This document shows, piece by piece, positions 1 to 5,791 of a DNA stretch of 13,270 bases (position 1 is its first letter; each line of letters starts with the position of its first letter). The notes beneath the pieces were generated by a model, which saw only the letters and a list, made by a program, of their open reading frames with translations, had not been told where the DNA came from and made no database searches. Made by a program: the position numbers and the translations under genes. This stretch comes from Clostridia bacterium (lineage in GTDB: Bacteria; Bacillota_A; Clostridia; Christensenellales; CAG-138). The stretch covers positions 1-13,270 of the forward strand of contig JAFPXU010000073.1 of the NCBI GenBank assembly GCA_017394605.1, written 5' to 3'.

Positions 1-71
1 AGCGGCAGCACCAGTTGCCTTTTGCTGTTGTTTCTGCTATATTCTTTTTGTAGTTTTGTCACAAGAAAATT

Positions 72-112
72 ATACCAAAGAGCAGGACCTCCGGGTTCTG
101 CTTCTTTGGTAT
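72..112 (+). terminator. Strong hairpin, probable terminator of an upstream gene
   Basis: Two arms (about 72-89 and 94-112) pair almost perfectly around a four-base loop, with a single bulged T near 102 and one G-U pair. The stretch after the hairpin is only moderately T-rich (113-126), so termination is inferred mainly from stem strength and from its position before the first gene. No gene is visible in 1-71, so the transcript it would end starts left of the window. Confidence 0.55.
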
Positions 113-138
113 TCTGGCTTCTTTTCCAATGAAAAAGA

Positions 139-180
139 CTGTCTCAAAACGTTTCCTTTTTGAGACAGCCCCTTTTTCTT
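139..180 (+). terminator. Rho-independent terminator hairpin
   Basis: A perfect 11-base stem (139-149 with 158-168, arm CTGTCTCAAAA) closes an eight-base loop and is followed by a C/T-rich tail with a run of T at 173-177. A run of A precedes the left arm (132-136), so it could also work on the minus strand. It is the second of two hairpins in 100 bases. Any transcript of the following flavin enzyme gene must start after it or read through it. Confidence 0.7.
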
Positions 181-265
181 TTGACCGCCTCCGCGGGGGA
201 TTCCATTTCGTCCGGGATGGAGATACAATGGGCAGGGCAGCGTTGCGCTGCACGCATTCTTGATC

Positions 266-270
266 AGGGG
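266..270 (+). promoter_or_regulatory. Ribosome binding site deciding the ribF start
   Basis: AGGGG lies nine bases before the TTG at 280. The in-frame ATG at 217 has no well-placed Shine-Dalgarno sequence; the nearest G-rich stretch, 193-200, is about 16 bases away. Starting at 280 also puts the nucleotide-binding motif at the usual distance from the N-terminus of RibF proteins. Confidence 0.5.
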
Positions 271-279
271 CAAACAGGA

Positions 280-1146
280 TTGGAACATATTTTCGGTTTG
301 GATTCGCTCCGCGACGGAAAAACCTGCGTCGCATTCGGTTCGTTCGACGGACTTCATATCGGGCATCGCGCAGTCGTTCACAGGATGGCGGCTTATACCG
401 GTCTTCAAAAAATCCTCCTCAGCATCGAACCCGAGGACCGTCCCGTCCTTGTGACGGAATCCGAAAAAGCGTTTTTGCTGAGAAATTCCCCGATCGACTG
501 TCTTATTTCCGTGCCGGAAAAACAGATAACGGAATTCTCCGGGCGTGAATTCGTTCGTAAGGTCCTGATCGGGAAACTGCGCGCCTGTGTCGTTGCTGCC
601 GGCACACATTCCGGTCTTTATGACGAGCTTCTGGCTTTCAGCCGCGACGGGGCGTTTCAGCTCGCTCCCGTTTCCCCCGTCTGTTCGAACGAATCTCCCG
701 TCTCTTCGGAACTGGTGAAGCAATGTATCGAGAGCGGTTCATTCCGCTCCCTGCTGGACCTTCTCGGTCATCCCTATCCAGTGCAGGGAATCGTTGTTCA
801 CGGAAAAGGGAAAGGAAGAACACAGGGCATGCCTACGGCCAACCTCCGCGTTCCCGAGAACAAGATCCTTCCCCCGTACGGGGTATACGGTTCCATCGTC
901 CATATAAAGGACGGGATCAGAACGGGACTGACCAACATAGGTCTGCGGCCGTCCGTGGATAATATCCCCGTTCCGACTGTTGAAACACACATCCTTGACT
1001 TTGACGGAGATCTTTACGGCCAGGAGCTGACGGTCGAAATCAGGGAATGGATCCGGGAGACCAGAAAATTCGACGGCGGTCTGAAAGAAGTCACGGAACA
1101 GGTCGGACGGGACATCGAATATGTCCGCAATATCATGACCGTTTGA
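280..1146 (+). CDS. ribF: RibF-family riboflavin kinase with a divergent FMN adenylyltransferase half
   Basis: RibF enzymes phosphorylate riboflavin to FMN (C-terminal domain) and adenylate FMN to FAD (N-terminal domain) in the cytoplasm. With the TTG start the protein has 288 residues, near the usual 300-315. The N-terminal nucleotidyltransferase motif GSFDGLHIGH is at residues 20-29. The C-terminal kinase domain looks complete: GKGKGRTQGMPTANL (175-189, with the nucleotide/Mg-binding Thr186 and Asn188), PYGVYG (199-204), NIGLRPS (219-225) and VETH with the expected catalytic Glu235. The N-terminal half is unusual: the family's DFRFG-like segment is replaced by a Gly/His/Ser-rich stretch near 104-119, and the ISSTxIR-like motif appears as VSSELVK (141-147). 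Riboflavin kinase activity is likely; FAD synthesis is doubtful, and a second, standard RibF may exist elsewhere. The next gene starts 62 bases downstream. An ATG at 217 would add 21 residues that do not resemble the family. Confidence 0.87.
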   Translation: MEHIFGLDSLRDGKTCVAFGSFDGLHIGHRAVVHRMAAYTGLQKILLSIEPEDRPVLVTESEKAFLLRNSPIDCLISVPEKQITEFSGREFVRKVLIGKLRACVVAAGTHSGLYDELLAFSRDGAFQLAPVSPVCSNESPVSSELVKQCIESGSFRSLLDLLGHPYPVQGIVVHGKGKGRTQGMPTANLRVPENKILPPYGVYGSIVHIKDGIRTGLTNIGLRPSVDNIPVPTVETHILDFDGDLYGQELTVEIREWIRETRKFDGGLKEVTEQVGRDIEYVRNIMTV

Positions 1147-1208
1147 ACCTGTCAGAGCCAAGAACTGCCCGCATCAAATCACGCGGTCCCGGGCTCCGCG
1201 GAAGCAGC

Positions 1209-2246
1209 ATGAAAAAAAAGATCTGTATTATCTATACGGGCGGAACGATCGGAATGATTCCGAGCGGGAACGGATATGTTCCGTCCGGTCAGGATTTCAG
1301 AGAATTCTTTCCCTCCATTCCGGATCTGCTGAAACCCGGAATGCCGGATCTGGAAGTGATCCAGTTCGACCCTCTTCTCGACTCGAGCAACATCGCTGTC
1401 AGGGAATGGAACCGGATCGGCAGAACCATCGCGGAAAACTATGACAGCTTTGACGGATTCGTCATCCTGCACGGCACGGATACCATGTCGTACTCTGCTT
1501 CAGCATTGTCCTTTATGCTCGAAAACCTTGATAAGCCCGTCATTTTCACCGGTTCCCAGATTCCCCTCTGCGAAATCCGGTCCGACGGAGCGGCAAATCT
1601 TGTTTCCGCTGTTCTCATCGCGGCGGAAGCAAAAGTTAGGGAAGTCTGTATCTATTTTGACGGACGTCTGCTGCGCGGGTGCAGAAGCACCAAAGCTTCC
1701 TCAGACCGTTTCACAGCTTTCGACTCCCCGAACGAGGAGAATCTGGCGGAAGTCGGGATCCATATTTCCTACCGGAGGAACAAGAACCGCCCTCCTGCCG
1801 ATGGTCCTTTCCACCTCATGGAGTTCGAACAGGTTCCTGTCGGCATCATCAAGATCTTTCCCGGCATCCAGTTCGAAATGTTCGAGTCCATCATGACGGA
1901 GCAGTATAAGGGTGTTGTTCTGGAAACGTTCGGAGCGGGGAACATTCCCGCCTCTTCTTCAGGAGGCCTGATCCCGATCATCGAGAAAGCCTACCGGAAC
2001 GGAACGCTGATCATTGTCTGCTCGCAGTGCATGCAAGGCACGGTCTCTCTCGGCGCATACGAAACAAGCAAGGCCCTGCAGGATATCGGCGCCGTCACCG
2101 GAGGTGACATGACCACCGAAGCCGCGATGACAAAGCTAATCTATCTGTTCAGCAGGCATGAGCCTGTCGATCGAATCCGTTCGCTGATGATGAAAAATCT
2201 ACGAGGCGAATTATCAGAGATTACCGGACCGGGAGCCGGGCAATAA
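1209..2246 (+). CDS. ansA: Type I (cytoplasmic) L-asparaginase
   Basis: Hydrolyses L-asparagine to aspartate and ammonia. The 345-residue length and the absence of a signal peptide fit the cytoplasmic AnsA type rather than the periplasmic type II. Visible active-site elements are TGGTIG at 10-15 with the nucleophilic Thr13, HGTDTM at 88-93 with the Thr90-Asp91 pair, TGSQIP at 114-119, and a CRSTK segment ending in Lys162, at the position of the catalytic lysine. The later LETFGAGNIP and CMQGTVSLGAYE segments are typical of the family and belong to the C-terminal domain. The start is the ATG before MKKKI, where homologues begin; a GCGGAAG stretch just upstream is a modest ribosome binding site. 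It probably shares a transcript with the flavin enzyme gene 62 bases upstream and is closed by the terminator downstream. No link between the two functions is evident. Confidence 0.95.
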   Translation: MKKKICIIYTGGTIGMIPSGNGYVPSGQDFREFFPSIPDLLKPGMPDLEVIQFDPLLDSSNIAVREWNRIGRTIAENYDSFDGFVILHGTDTMSYSASALSFMLENLDKPVIFTGSQIPLCEIRSDGAANLVSAVLIAAEAKVREVCIYFDGRLLRGCRSTKASSDRFTAFDSPNEENLAEVGIHISYRRNKNRPPADGPFHLMEFEQVPVGIIKIFPGIQFEMFESIMTEQYKGVVLETFGAGNIPASSSGGLIPIIEKAYRNGTLIIVCSQCMQGTVSLGAYETSKALQDIGAVTGGDMTTEAAMTKLIYLFSRHEPVDRIRSLMMKNLRGELSEITGPGAGQ

Positions 2247-2268
2247 TCGTTCTGGCGTACAGAGAAAT

Positions 2269-2299
2269 AAAAAAAGCTGGCATCAGTCAGCTTTTTCTT
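2269..2299. terminator. Terminator between convergent genes, probably bidirectional
   Basis: AAAAAGCTG (2271-2279) pairs with CAGCTTTTT (2288-2296) around an eight-base loop. A-run on the left and T-run on the right give a proper U-tract in both directions. It lies 22 bases after the asparaginase stop and about 65 bases after the end of the minus-strand membrane protein gene, so it can serve both. The rest of 2247-2363 shows nothing further. Confidence 0.85.
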
Positions 2300-2363
2300 A
2301 TGTTAAAATCCAGCGTCACGATTCTGCGCGCCCGATTATCCGGTTTGCCAACAGGAGCCCCTT

Positions 2364-2960
2364 TCATACAAAATACGCCCCGCTGAGGATCATGATTCCC
2401 CAGAGCACAGATGCCCATACAGGCTGCTCGTGGACCAGGAGAAACATATACGGTCCTTTCCAGACCCTGAGGATATTGAGCAGAACCGCGACTGCGGCAT
2501 AAAGAACGGTCGGGATCAGAGCAATCCATGCGGTTTTTTTCATAAGAACCGGGCGGTGTTCCAGCAGAAGAAACGGAAACACGGCAGCCACGGGGCAGAG
2601 AAGATGCGTAAACAGCATCGCGCCAGACAGAAGCATCATGCGGATTCCGCCCTTCCCGATCATCGGCGCGAAAACGAACGTCACCGTGAGAAACGTCACT
2701 GTCAGGCAGCAGGTCGCGACATAGCGGAGCGTCCTGACAGAAACGGGCACGCTGTCCTTCCCGTTCCGGAGCGCAAGCCCGGAGGATGCGGCGAAAACGA
2801 TAGAGGCGATCAGGGAAAGAAGATTGCTGTCTTCCGTATAATACACGAAGATCCTCATGCCATACACCGGCAGACTTCTGGAAAAAGCCAGGATTTCCAG
2901 TATCACGATCAGGAGATTGACCACAAGCGCCGCTTTCAGTTTTGCCCGTTCGCTCCGCAT
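2364..2960 (-). CDS. Polytopic membrane protein, AIG1/FAR-17a-like (Pr6Pr-like) appearance
   Basis: A 198-residue, strongly hydrophobic protein with about six predicted membrane segments (roughly 10-27, 46-62, 78-99, 108-130, 143-163 and 182-197). Each loop carries a few charges. The segment YYTEDSNLL (40-48) and a helix with FTHLLCP...E (117-134) recall the Pr6Pr / AIG1-FAR-17a membrane families, where a Thr near the second helix and a His in a later helix form an unusual hydrolase site. The counterparts here would be Thr42 and His119. The assignment is by pattern only, and the function is unknown. It starts four bases after the stop of the 79-residue gene and has no clear ribosome binding site, so its translation is probably coupled to that gene. 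The protein ends within its last helix with no charged tail, so a slight C-terminal truncation cannot be excluded. Confidence 0.75.
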   Translation of the reverse strand: MRSERAKLKAALVVNLLIVILEILAFSRSLPVYGMRIFVYYTEDSNLLSLIASIVFAASSGLALRNGKDSVPVSVRTLRYVATCCLTVTFLTVTFVFAPMIGKGGIRMMLLSGAMLFTHLLCPVAAVFPFLLLEHRPVLMKKTAWIALIPTVLYAAVAVLLNILRVWKGPYMFLLVHEQPVWASVLWGIMILSGAYFV

Positions 2961-2964
2961 GTGA

Positions 2965-3204
2965 TTATTGCAGATCGGACGGATCGATCGCTCCCAGCTC
3001 CCGGAGAGCGTCCATATCCGAAGCGGTCAGCCGCACACCGGTTTTGAATTCCGTTCCGTCCGGATAGCGGACCGCCACTGCGATCTCCATCCCTTCAGCA
3101 GCGCCCTTGCTCTGGATCCCGCTGATAAACGGCGGAACTTTCGGGTGATTGCGCGTAAATGTTTCCCATGCCTGTTTCAACTTGAAAATCGCTCTGAAAT
3201 CCAT
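2965..3204 (-). CDS. Small conserved-looking protein of unknown function (79 aa)
   Basis: A soluble 79-residue protein beginning MDFRAIFKLKQAWETFTRNH. An amphipathic N-terminal helix is followed by KVPPFISGI, a strand-rich middle (MEIAVAVRYPDGTEFKTGVRL) and a short C-terminal helix. I recall similar small proteins in clostridial genomes with an 'AWETFxxNHPKxP' opening but cannot assign a function. The start is well supported: an extended GGAGGGAGG-type ribosome binding site ends six bases upstream (from 3211). A TATAAT -10 box lies about 30 bases before the start codon. It is the first gene of a two-gene unit with the membrane protein, four bases apart. Confidence 0.8.
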   Translation of the reverse strand: MDFRAIFKLKQAWETFTRNHPKVPPFISGIQSKGAAEGMEIAVAVRYPDGTEFKTGVRLTASDMDALRELGAIDPSDLQ

Positions 3205-3231
3205 CGTTTTCCTCCCTCCGGCATATTCCTT

Positions 3232-3237
3232 ATTATA
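3232..3237 (-). promoter_or_regulatory. Putative -10 box for the 79-aa / membrane protein pair
   Basis: Read on the minus strand this is a perfect TATAAT, 27 bases before the start codon at 3204. No good -35 hexamer is seen at 16-18 bases spacing (closest is TGCAGA or CTGCAG), so the promoter call rests on the -10 box and its location in a 148-base gap after a terminator. Confidence 0.4.
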
Positions 3238-3290
3238 TTCTCCTCAGCAGCTGTTCTGCAGGTTTCTTGTCACTTCTCTTCACCGCACAC

Positions 3291-3326
3291 AAAAGTCCCG
3301 GGCGTTCGGATCACAATCCCGGGACT
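3291..3326 (-). terminator. Terminator of the repeat-protein gene
   Basis: AGTCCCGGG (3294-3302) and CCCGGGACT (3318-3326) form a perfect nine-base GC-rich stem with a 15-base loop. On the minus strand the stem is followed by a short T-run (complement of 3291-3294). It lies 27 bases after the stop of the exported repeat protein and before the promoter of the next minus-strand unit. Confidence 0.7.
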
Positions 3327-3352
3327 CGTTATTACAAGAATGAAAAAGCTTT

Positions 3353-4372
3353 TTATGAGACTTCTGTAAACACGACTTTGACAGCGTAATTGATGCCGCC
3401 CTGCGTATAGAACGTGACCTTCGCTTTTTCTCCGGGAACGCGTTTGCCGTTTCCGGCATATTTCGCATAAGTCACATCAAACCCGTATCCGTTCTTCAGC
3501 TCCAGCCACATACCGCCGAACGACTTAACGGTTCCGGTCACCGTTTTGAGAACGACCGGCTTTTTCGTCGGTGTAGGCTCATATTTCTTTGTGACCTTGA
3601 TCTCTTTGGCGTTCGGGCTCTTGGATGCGTATCCGTCGTAAGTAACGCGCACGCGGCATCCGACTTCCAATTTTCCTTTCTTTTTATTGATGCTTGTGGA
3701 TTTCGTGATCTTGAACGAGTAGGAATGCTTGCTGCTGGTCTTGATCTTGATCATCTTGGAAGTTAGCTGGACAACCTCGCCGCTGAGCGTCTTATTCTCC
3801 GTGTTCTCCGGCTCCTTGATGTCGTTGGCGCGCTTCGTATTCTCCATCGCCGTGATCTCAATCTGTTTTGCGGTCGCGCCTTCCAGGATGTCGCCGTCGT
3901 ATGTGATTGTGACCGTGTCGCCCACCATGACCAGATCCGAAAGACCGGTGATGACCGTGTCCTTCGTGAGCCAGAATCCCAGCGCCTCGGTGGAAGAGAT
4001 CTCTATAAAGATCGTTGTCGCGTCATGCTGGAGCACCTTCCCGGAAACGGTGGTGACCGGATACACCTTGGTAACTGTAATCGAGGTGGCCTGCGGATAA
4101 TTCAGGATGTCGCCTTCGTACTCGATCACGACCTCATCACCGACCTGCGCAATCGTGTCAGTAATATTGTCCATGATAAAGTTGAAGACATTGCCGTTCT
4201 CCATCTTGATCATGATGTCGTTGCTGCTAACCGAAAGGACCGTTCCCGCAACTTCCTTGCCGGAGCTTCCCGCTCCCGTGGCGGTAGTGGATATCTCCGC
4301 AAGCGTTCCGAATCCGGACAGAAGAATACATGCCGCCATCAATACGGCAACGACCGTTTTCATTTTTCTCAT
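3353..4372 (-). CDS. Exported protein with four degenerate beta-rich repeats
   Basis: A 339-residue protein with an N-terminal signal sequence: basic MRKMK, a hydrophobic core to about residue 22, and likely signal peptidase I cleavage after TLA at 23-25. A Ser/Thr/Gly-rich linker follows. Four repeats of about 60-70 residues come next, at 41-103, 109-175, 196-262 and 278-336. Each opens with a (V/L)SGxV-type strand. The first three close with a Y-(D/E)-G motif: EYEGDIL (84-90), TYDGDIL (157-163) and TYDGYAS (244-250). Each repeat looks like a small beta barrel or OB-like unit as in DUF5666-type proteins, but this is inference. A Lys/Pro/Thr linker (EPTPTKKP, 265-272) precedes repeat 4, which is the most divergent. 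There is no LPxTG anchor or C-terminal helix, so the product is secreted or held non-covalently. The start is set by GGAGG eight bases upstream; a Met five codons earlier overlaps that site. Function unknown. Confidence 0.85.
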   Translation of the reverse strand: MRKMKTVVAVLMAACILLSGFGTLAEISTTATGAGSSGKEVAGTVLSVSSNDIMIKMENGNVFNFIMDNITDTIAQVGDEVVIEYEGDILNYPQATSITVTKVYPVTTVSGKVLQHDATTIFIEISSTEALGFWLTKDTVITGLSDLVMVGDTVTITYDGDILEGATAKQIEITAMENTKRANDIKEPENTENKTLSGEVVQLTSKMIKIKTSSKHSYSFKITKSTSINKKKGKLEVGCRVRVTYDGYASKSPNAKEIKVTKKYEPTPTKKPVVLKTVTGTVKSFGGMWLELKNGYGFDVTYAKYAGNGKRVPGEKAKVTFYTQGGINYAVKVVFTEVS

Positions 4373-4380
4373 ACTATAAG

Positions 4381-4385
4381 CCTCC
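4381..4385 (-). promoter_or_regulatory. Ribosome binding site deciding the repeat-protein start
   Basis: GGAGG on the minus strand, eight bases before the ATG at 4372. The alternative ATG ending at 4387 overlaps this site and has no good site of its own, so 4372 is preferred. Confidence 0.75.
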
Positions 4386-4411
4386 ATCCATTTCTAGAAA
4401 GGTATCATTTA

Positions 4412-4441
4412 ATTATACGTTCCGAGGGGAAGATTCGTCAA
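4412..4441 (-). promoter_or_regulatory. Near-consensus housekeeping sigma promoter for the repeat protein
   Basis: On the minus strand, TTGACG (4436-4441) and TATAAT (4412-4417) are separated by 18 bases, five of six and six of six matches to the SigA/sigma70 consensus. It lies about 40 bases before the start codon, which suggests strong basal expression of the exported repeat protein. Confidence 0.8.
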
Positions 4442-4481
4442 TCTCGCATTATGCCCCCGGACGTTCCGGACGGCATCCGGT

Positions 4482-4844
4482 CTACTTCTTCTTTTCCTCC
4501 CGCGGGGAATCGCAGTATTCGCAGACGGCCCCGGTGTTTTTGGCGCCGCATTTTTCGCATACCCACTCGTCCGGATTCGTCTCGTGCTCCGCGGGAAGTT
4601 CCGAAGACATCTGACCGGTAGCTGGCGCAGACTGGTTCTGGGGCTCTTCAGGCTGCTCCTGTTCCTGATTCGTCTTCTTCCTGGCGCCTGCGAAATGCAG
4701 GATGACCAGAACAATGCCGGCAATGGTAAGAATTGTATCGGAAGAGCTCCTGCCGGCTAGGATCAGGATAAGCCCAAGTATGATCATCCAGTATGCTTTC
4801 AGAATGCCGGAAAAGCTGTTGCTGTTCGTCGGCTTTTTTTCCAT
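4482..4844 (-). CDS. Small membrane protein with C-terminal zinc ribbon
   Basis: A 120-residue protein with two hydrophobic helices (about 17-31 and 36-52), a basic stretch (RKK, 55-57), a low-complexity Gln/Glu/Pro-rich linker (58-92) and a C-terminal four-cysteine zinc ribbon. The ribbon has the pattern W-x-C-x2-C-G-x2-N-x5-C-x2-C, with Cys96, Cys99, Cys108 and Cys111 and Trp94 just before, like RanBP2-type or general 'WxCxxCGxxN' ribbons. The tail is polar (REEKKK). By the positive-inside rule, the basic region after helix 2 puts the ribbon in the cytoplasm. Such tethered ribbons are common in Clostridia and their ligand is unknown. AAAGGG about nine bases before the start is a fair ribosome binding site. 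The gene is divergent from the antiporter operon across a 175-base gap. No terminator follows it, so it may read through into the repeat-protein gene. Confidence 0.82.
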   Translation of the reverse strand: MEKKPTNSNSFSGILKAYWMIILGLILILAGRSSSDTILTIAGIVLVILHFAGARKKTNQEQEQPEEPQNQSAPATGQMSSELPAEHETNPDEWVCEKCGAKNTGAVCEYCDSPREEKKK

Positions 4845-4874
4845 GTCTTTTCGCCCTTTCTTCCGTTTTTTATC

Positions 4875-4880
4875 AGTATA
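4875..4880 (-). promoter_or_regulatory. Possible -10 box for the zinc-ribbon protein gene
   Basis: On the minus strand this reads TATACT, 30 bases before the start codon at 4844. The hexamer 17 bases upstream (TGGCAA) matches the -35 consensus poorly. A GC-rich palindrome (CGGCGCCG) lies between the boxes. Weak call. Confidence 0.3.
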
Positions 4881-4934
4881 CTACCACGGCGCCGCCGTTG
4901 CCAGTCTTATCCTTCCGCGTCATGTCCATCAAAA

Positions 4935-4964
4935 TTGCATACGAAGGCTTATTCTTGTTATAAT
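4935..4964 (+). promoter_or_regulatory. Promoter of the antiporter operon
   Basis: TTGCAT (4935-4940) and a perfect TATAAT (4959-4964) with an 18-base spacer lie in the divergent gap before mnhE. Transcription would begin near 4971. The -10 box overlaps the first in-frame ATG of the mnhE frame (4963), which argues against that ATG as start codon. It is the only recognisable promoter before the whole antiporter cluster, whose genes overlap or nearly touch. Confidence 0.6.
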
Positions 4965-5003
4965 GATTCATAATAATGTCAACTCACGGAAGCGGTTTGG
5001 CGG

Positions 5004-5010
5004 AAAGGAG
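5004..5010 (+). promoter_or_regulatory. Ribosome binding site deciding the mnhE start
   Basis: AAAGGAG lies nine bases before the in-frame TTG at 5020. The ATG at 4963 has no ribosome binding site and would be at or before the predicted transcription start. Confidence 0.65.
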
Positions 5011-5019
5011 CGCGCGGGA

Positions 5020-5478
5020 TTGTATCTTCTGCTGTTTGTCCTCTGGATCTTCCTGAACGGGAGAGTAACTGCCGAAATCTGTCTGATCGGACTCGCGGGA
5101 ACCGTCTTGTCGGCCGTTCTGATGTACGTCCTGTTCCGTTACTCCCCGCGGCGCGATCTGCGCATCCTTTCAAAAGCGCCTTTCTTCCTCATCTATCTCG
5201 GGGCGCTGCTCGTTGAGATTTTCAAGGCAAACCTGAAGGTCATTCATATTATTCTCCACCCGGAGAAAGAAATCAGTCAGGGCATCGTTCTGTTTGAACC
5301 GAATCTCCGGACAGGTGCCGCGCGTTTTATCCTTGCCAATTCCATCACTCTGACGCCCGGAACCATAACGGTCCGTGCGGAGAAGCATCGGTTTACGGTG
5401 CACTGCCTCGACCGTTCCCTGATGGACGGGTTTGCGGAAGGCACTCTGATGAAGCTTCTCAGAAAGCTGGAGGCGTAA
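5020..5478 (+). CDS. mnhE: Na+/H+ antiporter subunit MnhE (MrpE/MbhA)
   Basis: A small membrane subunit of Mrp antiporters and of Mbh/Mbx-type complexes, needed for assembly of the sodium-translocating end of the membrane arm. The protein has 152 residues from the TTG start, against about 160 usually. Two hydrophobic helices lie at about 2-37 and one at 53-68, followed by a soluble C-terminal domain. The family signature NSITLTPGT (107-115) is followed by a strand and VH (127-128), and FKANLKVI (68-75) is also typical. It is the first gene of the operon. An ATG at 4963 would give 171 residues but overlaps the -10 box. mnhF starts one base after its stop. Confidence 0.92.
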   Translation: MYLLLFVLWIFLNGRVTAEICLIGLAGTVLSAVLMYVLFRYSPRRDLRILSKAPFFLIYLGALLVEIFKANLKVIHIILHPEKEISQGIVLFEPNLRTGAARFILANSITLTPGTITVRAEKHRFTVHCLDRSLMDGFAEGTLMKLLRKLEA

Positions 5479-5479
5479 C

Positions 5480-5791
5480 ATGGAAAACGCGGAACAGATC
5501 CTGTACGTTGCTGCCCTGCTCTGTCTCGGCGTCTGCCTGTTCTTCTCTCTTTTCCGCGCTGTCCGCGGGCCGAGACCGATGGACCGTGTCGTCGGGATCA
5601 ACATGACAAACACGCTTGCGATGCTCTGCCTTGCCGTCTGCGCGTTTCTTCTGGACGAAAGCTGGCTTCTTGATGTCTGCCTGATTTACGGGATGATCAG
5701 TTTCCTTGCCGTCACGGTGCTTTCCATGCTGCACATCGATTCTGGAACGGATGGCAACGACCGAAAGGAGGCGGAGAAGGATGATCTCTGA
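5480..5791 (+). CDS. mnhF: Na+/H+ antiporter subunit MnhF (MrpF/MbhB)
   Basis: A three-helix subunit of 103 residues, about the usual length with a slightly long polar tail. Helices lie at about 5-25, 37-58 and 64-84. The RAVRGPRPMDRVVGIN segment (26-41) is the family signature loop (R-x3-GPx-xDRV). The charged tail HIDSGTDGNDRKEAEKDD is soluble. GGAGG inside the end of mnhE (5470-5474) serves as ribosome binding site. The gene overlaps mnhG by 11 bases, so the two are probably translationally coupled. Confidence 0.94.
   Translation: MENAEQILYVAALLCLGVCLFFSLFRAVRGPRPMDRVVGINMTNTLAMLCLAVCAFLLDESWLLDVCLIYGMISFLAVTVLSMLHIDSGTDGNDRKEAEKDDL

Noticed and set aside
1..279. FMN riboswitch upstream of ribF
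   Set aside because: None of the conserved FMN aptamer segments is recognisable; the region contains only the two hairpins.
160..280. Start of ribF at TTG 160 or ATG 217
   Set aside because: 160 lies inside the terminator stem. 217 lacks a well-spaced ribosome binding site and adds residues not seen at the start of the family; 217 remains possible.
70..723. Minus-strand open frame of about 217 codons at the left edge
   Set aside because: It is the shadow of the flavin enzyme gene, which carries complete kinase motifs on the plus strand; the frame also crosses both hairpins.
2430..3047. Plus-strand open frame of about 205 codons opposite the membrane protein
   Set aside because: The translation is highly charged and featureless, whereas the minus-strand frame encodes clear membrane helices followed by a well-placed terminator.
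4466..4480. Small hairpin CCGGA-CGGCA-TCCGG after the zinc-ribbon gene as a terminator
   Set aside because: The stem is only five bases and no T-run follows on the minus strand.
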